Origin: Karstenula rhodostoma CBS 690.94
Taxonomy: Eukaryota; Ascomycota; Dothideomycetes; Pleosporales; Didymosphaeriaceae
Reading direction: 5' to 3'
Length of the DNA: 64,000 nucleotides
NCBI GenBank assembly: GCA_010093485.1
Contig: MU001494.1
Location: 2,759,937-2,823,936 of the forward strand
Made by a program: the position numbers and the translations under genes. The notes under the pieces are model-generated. The model did not search any database and had not been told where the DNA came from. It was given only the letters and a program-made list of their open reading frames with translations. Positions 57,170-64,000 of this stretch are shown one piece after another. Each line of letters opens with the position of its first letter. Within the stretch, counting starts at the first letter, position 1.

Positions 57170-57912
57170 TCATCCCACAGATTCAAACGCAGTCTTATAC
57201 ACGTCCCACAAACCCCCATACCCAACACTCCCCTCCTCAGTCCTCCTCCACTTCCTAACAAACCTCCCCGTAAGCGCCCAAAGAAACGACCCGCAAGCAC
57301 CCATACCCCCCCGGAAGATGTTATCAGTAAACTGACTAGCCGTGCGGTTGTGGAGGTCGAACTGGTAGCCTTGGAAGGGGGCGCGAGGGTGCGCGGCCAC
57401 GGGAGCCGCAAGCCGTGCATGACGCGCTCGGCGACGATGCTATCGTCAGTAATAGTGTTTTGGTCGGCGCAGCTGGGGTCGAAGTGTTGCGTGGAGGGAC
57501 GTGTCGCGGACGTGCGCGGCGATGAGAGGCCAGTGCGCGACGGTGCCGGTGCCGTGGGCGTCGTCTTCGTAGGTGGCGTTGGCGTGCTGTTGCTTGTGCG
57601 CGAGCCAGCCGTCGCTGACGGGGGTGAGGATGAAGTGCGCGTTGGCGAGCGTGGCGCTGTAGGGTGCTGTAGGCGGGCCGAGTCAGTCGGAGAAGGTTGG
57701 TTGCGGTGTAGCACCATTGTGCGGAGACTGTGTTGAGGACTGCGATGTGGTTGTGTGAGCAGCGGTGTATGGGAGAGAATGGCGAAGGATGCGGATATTA
57801 TGTTGGCGTCGAACCACGTGTCGGTGTCGGTTATTTCTTCGAGGTGGGCGAAGGTCAGTCGCACGTCTGAAAGGGATATGGCGGTCTCGTTTGAATGGGG
57901 AGTTGAAGACAT
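57170..57912 (-). pseudogene. Frameshifted Ulp1/NEDP1-type cysteine protease (family C48)
   Basis: The core of a SUMO/Nedd8-type protease is readable, but it is split over two frames that alternate. Frame 1 from ATG 57912 gives ISLSDVRLTFAHLEEITDTDTWFDANIISASFAIL, normally followed by the catalytic core. Another frame gives ANAHFILTPVSDG and GTVAHWPLIAAHV with the His-Trp pair (57530-57535). The first frame returns for QHFDPSCADQNTITDDSIVAERVMHGL with the catalytic Asp box (57478-57486). The second frame returns for the Gln/Cys box SQFTDN..GGMGACGSFLWALTGRFVRKW, Cys codon at 57293-57295. His and Asp boxes are only 49 bases apart, so an intron cannot explain that shift. Either a decayed gene or sequence errors in a live one. 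Confidence 0.6.
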
Positions 57913-58238
57913 GGTTGGATACCTTGTGGTGTATCTTGTGGTCGGATGGTGCTTGATTATAAGTTGGACAGTGAAGTCGCCCCGGGCTTTATGTAAACAT
58001 GGGCAGTGAATCGTATAGCAAACGACAGTCGAGGTGTTGTGTTTCGGGTAATAAACATACCAGCCTTGATCAGCATCAATCATAGTGCATTTACGGGTAT
58101 CTATGCGAATAGTGAGATGTCCAAAGGAGGATCGAATCCCTCAGCTGCAATGGCGATGATTGTGATATTTGAATTTTTGGTATATTACTCATGAAGATCG
58201 AGTTCGCGTAACATGGCATTACTTGCAACGATGTTATT
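57913..58238. other. Short intergenic region
   Basis: 326 bp between the protease relic start and the oxidoreductase 3' end; no gene seen. Confidence 0.5.
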
Positions 58239-59781
58239 TTACTTCAGCGACCAGGTGCCGTTCTCTTCCACGATTTCGATCGGCCTGTTCTCGTCCAGCG
58301 ATCTGCGGCCGGCCTCCAGAATGGCGGTCGTGGCAATGGTGTTCTTGAGGGTAGGAAGCGGGCGGCTATCTAATTGCTCAAGCGTGACTTTGCCCTCGTT
58401 CAGCTGGTTGACTGCATCCACGAACTTTTCGAACGAGATGTAGCCGTATCCGATCTGACCAGCAAAATTGCCTTCCTCGTCAGGGGCATACTTCATATAG
58501 AAACTTCTCAACGTTAGCACTAGTTCGATCGCCAAGACTCAATCACACTCACGGGTTGTACCAAAGAAGACCGGTGTCGTCGTCAGTCACATCGTAGCCG
58601 CGCTTCGCCTGGTTGACGCGGATCTCTCCTTTGCTGGCCATGTAGTGGAAGTACTGATTCGAGTGAACACCGGCCTTTTGCGGCGCGGCCCAGCCAGCGG
58701 TATAGACGCCCGTGGCGCGCCTGCTGGGGTCATCCTTCTTCACCCAGTCCACCAGAAGTGTGATGGTGTCCTCGGTGGCTGGGTCGCAGCCGAGATCGGT
58801 GGCAATACCCTTTGCGGCACTGCCCATGACGCGGACGGGCTTGAAGCCTGGGACCATGGACTCGTTGATGTCGATGTGGTGGGAGTTGAGGTAGTATGAG
58901 ATGTCACTGTCCTTGCCGGCCCACGCCTTGAAGGTCTCCAGTTGGCTCTTGGGCTGGGACATGTACGAGTAGAAGTAGTTGAAGTCGCCCAGCTTCGTGG
59001 CTCGGAATCGGGCATCGGCGTATGCGGGGTCGAATCGCTTGTGGTGCTCCACGTAGACGAAAACATTGTGCTTCTTCGCCGCCGCGAAGAGTTTCTGGTG
59101 GTGCTCGAGCAGCTTCACGGCGGGCTTTGTAACCAGCACGTGGTGTCCTCGCTCAATGGCATACAGTGCTATTGGGTAGTGGGTGGTGTCGGGTGTGAAG
59201 ATGGTGACTGGCGAGCATTAGGAAGGCACGAGGGACTGGACGCGGCGACTCACTGGCACTGCCCTTGGGTAGCGCGTCGATGGCTTCCTTGTAGGCGTCG
59301 GGGTCGCGCTTTCCTTCCTTGGGGAACTCTTGGAACGACACGTCCAGCCCGTTGTACGCCTGCGAGATGTTCTTCTCGAGATGCTGGCCTGGCCATGATC
59401 AGCGCTCGCTTCTACGCTGTGCGTCTTCCATGCGACCTACGGATGGCGGGAAACTTGTCCCCCGACACGCCCACCATGCTCAGGTTGCCCACCTTGCCGC
59501 GCCGGCGCAGGTCGAACAGCGTCAACCCGACCACGCCCACCTTCTTGTCCGAAGTCGACGCGCCGCCGCCGACAAAGCCGGTGGTGTACTCGCCCGTTCC
59601 CACCTACCGCCACGGTCAACATAGCTCCTCGTTGACGCGAGTGTGATGCGACGGCTGCCAATGCTGCCCACAAAAGCAAAGTTGACGCCGCCCGCAGCCA
59701 TGCACCCTTCGACGGCGGCCACGGTGGTTCTGGCCGTGGTGGGGAGGAGCGACTCACCATGAGCACTTCGAGGGGCGCCAT
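58239..59781 (-). CDS. Gfo/Idh/MocA-family NAD(P)-dependent oxidoreductase
   Basis: Five exons (59758-59781, 59441-59603, 59254-59388, 58553-59207, 58239-58503) give 413 residues. Introns are 154, 52, 46 and 49 bp and all keep phase. The first exon codes only eight residues (MAPLEVLM); the Rossmann loop [14 protein letters not shown] begins exon 2. Other marks are [24 protein letters not shown], the [11 protein letters not shown] motif in the place of the family's EKP, and [14 protein letters not shown] with [14 protein letters not shown] in the C-terminal sheet domain. Family members oxidise sugars, inositols or sugar acids. It is transcribed divergently from a DapA-family aldolase 882 bp away, suggesting a shared sugar-acid pathway (inference). 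Confidence 0.88.
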
Positions 59782-60663
59782 GCTGCTGCTGGCGTTGGTA
59801 TCACGGGTGGGGTGGTTGGGAGGTGCACAGTGCAAAGAGGACAAGGGAGCACGCTGATGGGAGAGCAGTCACTGGGAGGATGAACTGGAGGCTGCTACTG
59901 CCCGCGGCCGTCGGCGTCTGCGTCGGCTTTTGAGCACCGCTCTGCACGCCACGGCGCCTCCATCGCAGACGGAGAATCCGGGTTCCGCGAAGGGAGGGGT
60001 GGAGGGGCAGCGGACAGCCTTGGAGGGGCCGAGGGGCACCACACGCTCCATGTTTTGCCGGGCTCCCGTCGTCCAGCTCATCTGCCTTCCCCAGGCCAAG
60101 ACACAACACCTGCACCCCACGGCTCGACGAGCACTCCGATTCGTGCGAAGTCTTTCCTCCGTCCAGTACCCGGCAGGGATGCCAGCTGCGGCGCGCCATG
60201 TTCGACGTCCACTCTTCCACAGGTGGTATTTCGTCCCATGAGCTCTCGATAATTTTAGTCACCTTGTAGAAAAGGCCGCAACCTGTCCCGCTTCTCGCGC
60301 AATGTGTCCCGAGCACGTCTGCGACCATCGGTCGGCCCACTCCCATGCACGCGACGCCTCGGCTCTAGCTCCCTTTGATTCGAGCTACGGCTTCGTGGCG
60401 AATGAGAGACTCCAAATCCACATAGTTCCCGACTACAGTGACGATGGATGAGCGAACAAAGGGTGGGATGACTTTGGGCTCCGCCCGAGTCCAGATGCCC
60501 TACTTTACACCGATGCCCCGTCTCGCTGTTATATTAATCGCTGACCCGACCTGCGCGCCGCCTTAGCTGCCATTGATCAGACGTTCCCTCTCACCCGGTC
60601 CCCCAATTTCTGTCATTGCCTCTGCAGCTCCCTTCGTCTTCTGCTCACACCCCCACTTGCACA
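59782..60663. other. Shared divergent promoter region, oxidoreductase / aldolase
   Basis: 882 bp between the two start codons. No conserved frame is seen. A CT-rich leader precedes the aldolase ATG. Confidence 0.5.
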
Positions 60664-61662
60664 ATGACTTCAGGCGCAGCAAACGGCCACGCCAACGGCG
60701 CCAATGGCCAGGCCAAAGAGCGCACGCCGCTCCGACCTGGCATCTACTCGCCCACCATGACCTTCTTCGACCCCGAAACCGAGGAAGTTGACATCCCCAC
60801 GGTCAAGAAGCATGCAGTGCGGCTTGCGGAGGCCGGCCTGGTGGGGCTCGTGACCATGGGTTCCAACGGAGAGGCCGTACACTTGAACCGCGCTGAGAAG
60901 GCAGCCATCACGCGAGCAACCCGCGAGGCTCTGGACGAGGCAGGATATCAAAACGTGCCCGTGATTGCCGGTGCTTCTGAGCACGGCATCAAGCTCACAA
61001 TCGAGTCAATCAAAGACGCCGCCGAAGCAGGTGCCGAATACGTCCTTCTGGTCCCCCCGAGCTACTACCGCTATGCCATTGACGAGGACGCCATCGTAGA
61101 ATACTACACCAAGGTTGCTGATGGCTCGCCGCTCCCCATCATTCTCTACAACTACCCCGGCGCTGTTTCTGGAATCGACATGGACAGCGACCTTATCATC
61201 AAGCTAGGCGAGCACCCCAACATCGTCGGCACAAAGTTCACCTGCGGAAATACGGGCAAGCTCACGCGCGTAGCCCTCGCCACTGACGCTGTGACTTTCA
61301 AGAGTAACGGCAGCGGGTACATGGCGTTCGGCGGTATGGCAGACTTTACCGCGCAGACGGCCGCCAGCGGCGGCTCCGGCATTATCGCCGGCGGCGCCAA
61401 TGTCGTCCCTAAGACGTGTGTTAAGGTGTGGAACCTTTGGGCCGAAGGCAAATACACCGAGGCCTTTGAGCTCCAGAAGGTGCTCAGTAAGGGCGACTGG
61501 GTGCTCACCAAGGCCGCTATCCCGGGAACCAAGTCCGCCATCCAGTCATATTACGGCTACGGCGGGTACCCGCGCAGGCCTCTCAAGAGGCTCTCGGAGG
61601 AGAGGGTCAAGGCTGTGGCGGACGGCATTGCGGAGGTCATGAAGGTGGAGAAGAGCTTATAA
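60664..61662 (+). CDS. DapA/HOGA-family aldolase (2-keto-3-deoxy sugar acid or 4-hydroxy-2-oxoglutarate type)
   Basis: Single exon, 332 residues, start at the ATG of MTSGAANGHANGANG after an upstream in-frame non-ATG stretch. It is a TIM-barrel class I aldolase: substrate-carboxylate motif MGSNGEAVHL, catalytic Tyr in IILYNYPGAVSG, Schiff-base Lys in NIVGTKFTCGNTGKL, and GSGIIAGGANVVPK. Fungal relatives include 4-hydroxy-2-oxoglutarate aldolase-like enzymes and the 2-keto-3-deoxy-L-galactonate aldolase of D-galacturonate breakdown. They split a keto acid into pyruvate plus an aldehyde. Lysine synthesis is unlikely, because fungi use the aminoadipate route. The divergent oxidoreductase makes sugar-acid catabolism the best guess. 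Confidence 0.88.
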   Translation: MTSGAANGHANGANGQAKERTPLRPGIYSPTMTFFDPETEEVDIPTVKKHAVRLAEAGLVGLVTMGSNGEAVHLNRAEKAAITRATREALDEAGYQNVPVIAGASEHGIKLTIESIKDAAEAGAEYVLLVPPSYYRYAIDEDAIVEYYTKVADGSPLPIILYNYPGAVSGIDMDSDLIIKLGEHPNIVGTKFTCGNTGKLTRVALATDAVTFKSNGSGYMAFGGMADFTAQTAASGGSGIIAGGANVVPKTCVKVWNLWAEGKYTEAFELQKVLSKGDWVLTKAAIPGTKSAIQSYYGYGGYPRRPLKRLSEERVKAVADGIAEVMKVEKSL

Positions 61663-63688
61663 GGAGCGCAACCCTTTCCCTCTGTCTTCCTTCTGATGCA
61701 TTTACGATCCTTTTCTGTGGCTCTTTATAACTCTTGCGTTCAATATCCAAGTTGCACGCTTCTCGCTTCGCTCGCGCATTGCATCCATTGCTGAGGGTAG
61801 TATTCCTCTGTAGCTGGAAAGATAGCTATAGGTTATGTCATAGAGATCTACTTAGTCACGTGCACGAAGATACCCATGCCACTGATGAAAGTATATTGGT
61901 TCGTAAACGTTACCAACAATGGAGCAGCTCTAAGCTCACAAGGAGAGGGTTGGTCACGTTGGACGTTGGTCACGTGAGCTCTTGGCGCAATGGCATGGAG
62001 CTGGCCAATGGCATCCGGTCTTATTTTAGCCAATCAACGCGCTGGTATCATGAGCGATCTAAGCCCTATAGAGGAGCGACCATATTCTTGCAGCTAAAGC
62101 TGCAATGAGTACCAAGAGTACAATTACCCTTTACCCTGCATTTTACCGAATGCTCAATGGCGTGGACGCAACTGCTCAGTAGACCTAGGTAGAGCGCCAT
62201 CAGGTGGAAGGCCGTTCTGGGTCCTGGCTTTTGGTTTCCTGCCATAATGTGTAATGTGGTCACCCGCAGATGTTCCCATCATATATGATCGCCCGAAGGT
62301 TTTACGATGTTCATTGAAACGTGACCGAGAGGCCATTATCACTGGCCACCGGCGAGGCGCCTTGAGTAAGACTTGTACTCGATGTACCCCGAAACTGGAC
62401 GATGGTGGGTAAAGAAGGTTGAGACCCGCCGACATGACAACCGAAAGTTGTGAGCTGGGGAGAGAGGGCGACGGCGGGGTTTTATATACCGGTTGTAGAG
62501 CGCGTCAGTGGCTAGGCAGGGGCGAGAAACGTGACCGCGGGCGGTGGCTCGTGCACTCACTCAACGGTGAACAGCACGGTAAGAGGCGCGGTGAATGGCG
62601 AAGATTGTTACCTTTGGTTCATTCCAGATGCGACCTGCTTGCTTTATCAACTCTTCAATGTCCAAAGTCTCGTCTCTGGCTAACCTTGTTCGGACGAAGC
62701 ACCTTGCATAACGACAGGGTTCGATAGGAGGTCGTCGGTGCGCCCCTCGGATTGGGCCAAGCTCGACTCCAGACCGGGCGGCCCGTTTCGCGAATGTGAA
62801 GCAGCGCTGCCCCGATAATATCAACAGGACATCGCCCTCGCTCACCATCCCCTGCAGTAACACCGGTTTGACAGCGACTGTGAGGCGAGCTGGACGTTCA
62901 CAACCGGGTTCTATCGTTCATTTGTTTTTCCTACCCTGTCCCGTTTTAATTAACTTCTTCCGAGCTGCAGGGACGTAGCACGAGCGCATACAGTCCCCTC
63001 CCTACCGTCTACGCCGACTTCCTGCCGGAATACTCATCTCAGCTCCAGCTGCAGCTGCCACTCTTTTCGCTGCATAGCAACATTCATCGCGCCGTGTAGA
63101 GTGCCTCGACTCCAACTTTGGCCGCGTGCGCCTTCCCGCCATCCGCATTGTACGACTGGTTGCGGTTGCGCCTACCCGCAGCGCCCCTTCCCAAGCCGTG
63201 AACCATTCCACAGCACCTCACCCTCCACCCCACCACGTTGCCTTGCAACAAACGCAAACACGCCCGAGCAGTGTTTTCCCTGCGCAAGCGCTGAAGCTCC
63301 CCTGCAATCGGTCCGTAATTTCGGCTTGCGGCACAGCATCCCATGGCTGTAGCGTCTCGACAGCCGATTCCAGCTGTCCAGCAATTGACGCCACCCAGCA
63401 GCTCCCACGGCGCGCGAGGCTTGTGGGATTTCGCAGTGCCTATGGACTCCACGGTGCGTACTTCCCGTTTCAAAATTCACGTCAGGCAGCGTCACTGGTT
63501 GGGACTACGAGGCGCTATCTGCACTATGATCCGCTCCCGCAGGTAGCGCCAGCTACCGGCGCGCCTCGATCTTGACTCCCAGCCCAGCTCTTCTTGTGCC
63601 CACAAGCGGTCGTCTGAAGACACTTCAGACTTCTCTGTACTAACTGGGTGCGACACAGAAGAGTGCTTTCCCTAACTACAAGTTTCCC
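61663..63688. other. 2-kb region upstream of the last gene
   Basis: No gene is supported. A 100-codon minus-strand frame (62561-62863) is the most protein-like but matches nothing I know. The last few hundred bases are pyrimidine-rich and probably promoter plus 5' UTR of the next gene. Confidence 0.4.
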
Positions 63689-64000
63689 ATGTCCGACGAC
63701 GTCGCGCCCGCGCATCCCTACTCCCCGCGCGAGCCCCTCGCGTCGCAGCCAAATGGCATGTCAAAATCCAGTCGGGCAAACACCGTCGATTCGCAGAACC
63801 AATACCAAGGCGAAGGCCATGCGCCTCACGCTTCCGGCCAGGGGTATGAGCGGGGTAGGACGATCAGCGGCGATGACGCTGTCGAAGGCAACGAGGAGGA
63901 TGGCATAAAGGAATACTACAAGGCGCACGAGAAGAATGGCAGCAAGTCTCGAGGCAGGAAAAAGAGCGCGAAGAAAAATCCATCGGGCTGGACCGAGGCG
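63689..64000 (+). CDS. Hypothetical protein, 3' end beyond the window
   Basis: From ATG 63689 the frame stays open to the window end (104 codons). The visible part is a polar, disordered N terminus: MSDDVAPAHPYSPREP, YERGRTISGDDAVEGNEEDG, KEYYKAHEKNG and a basic SRGRKKSAKKNPSGW stretch. The pattern of acidic then basic low-complexity sequence suggests a nuclear or membrane-associated regulator, but no domain is visible, so no function is given. Confidence 0.5.
   Translation, partial: MSDDVAPAHPYSPREPLASQPNGMSKSSRANTVDSQNQYQGEGHAPHASGQGYERGRTISGDDAVEGNEEDGIKEYYKAHEKNGSKSRGRKKSAKKNPSGWTEA

Noticed and set aside
57085..58083. 332-codon minus-strand open frame taken as one protein
   Set aside because: Only its first part and its HFD box belong to the protease; the rest is Ser/Thr/Pro and Gly/Leu-rich readthrough in the wrong frame.
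1..64000. CRISPR array, rRNA or complete transposable element
   Set aside because: No regularly spaced repeats, rRNA-like sequence, transposase or terminal inverted repeats were seen.

Overview
This window looks like nuclear DNA of a filamentous ascomycete, probably a Dothideomycete-like mould (class is inference). The evidence is short spliceosomal introns (about 46-64 bp, GT..AG, several with a CTAAC branch site), monocistronic genes on both strands, and families typical of such fungi: PacC, a GH10 xylanase, laccase, HET-domain proteins, a fungal bifunctional diterpene synthase and ferric reductase. All exon joins below were worked out by eye from splice signals, reading phase and family motifs; none is backed by transcripts.

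Layout. 0-5 kb: 3' part of pacC, a small GRGGAGN-repeat (DUF3602-type) protein and a secreted GH10 xylanase. 5.8-17.8 kb: an accessory block with a rhodopsin-like membrane protein, an epoxide hydrolase, a cytochrome P450 and a bifunctional copalyl diphosphate/kaurene-type synthase. This looks like a small diterpenoid gene cluster without its own GGPP synthase, and a 46-bp direct repeat brackets the P450. 18-26 kb: ferric reductase, nucleoside hydrolase with a 15-bp microexon, laccase and a small secreted protein. 26-34 kb: RPS12, a broken HET gene, an SLC35F6-like transporter and RPS3. 34-45 kb: an acidic hypothetical protein, a myotubularin phosphatase, the splicing factor BBP/SF1 and an AAA ATPase. 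45-56.5 kb: an MFS carboxylate/allantoate-type transporter, a coiled-coil hypothetical protein, an intact HET gene and a DUF924 protein. 57-64 kb: a frameshifted Ulp1-type cysteine protease relic, a Gfo/Idh/MocA oxidoreductase divergent from a DapA-family aldolase (probably one sugar-acid module), and the 5' end of an unknown gene that runs off the window.

How the genes work together. Most neighbours are unrelated housekeeping genes. Two groups look functionally linked: the diterpene block (cyclise, oxidise, open an epoxide, with a membrane protein of unknown role) and the divergent oxidoreductase/aldolase pair sharing an 882-bp promoter region. Two gene relics (HET and Ulp1-like) show local gene decay. 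I saw no convincing tRNA, rRNA, CRISPR array or complete transposon.
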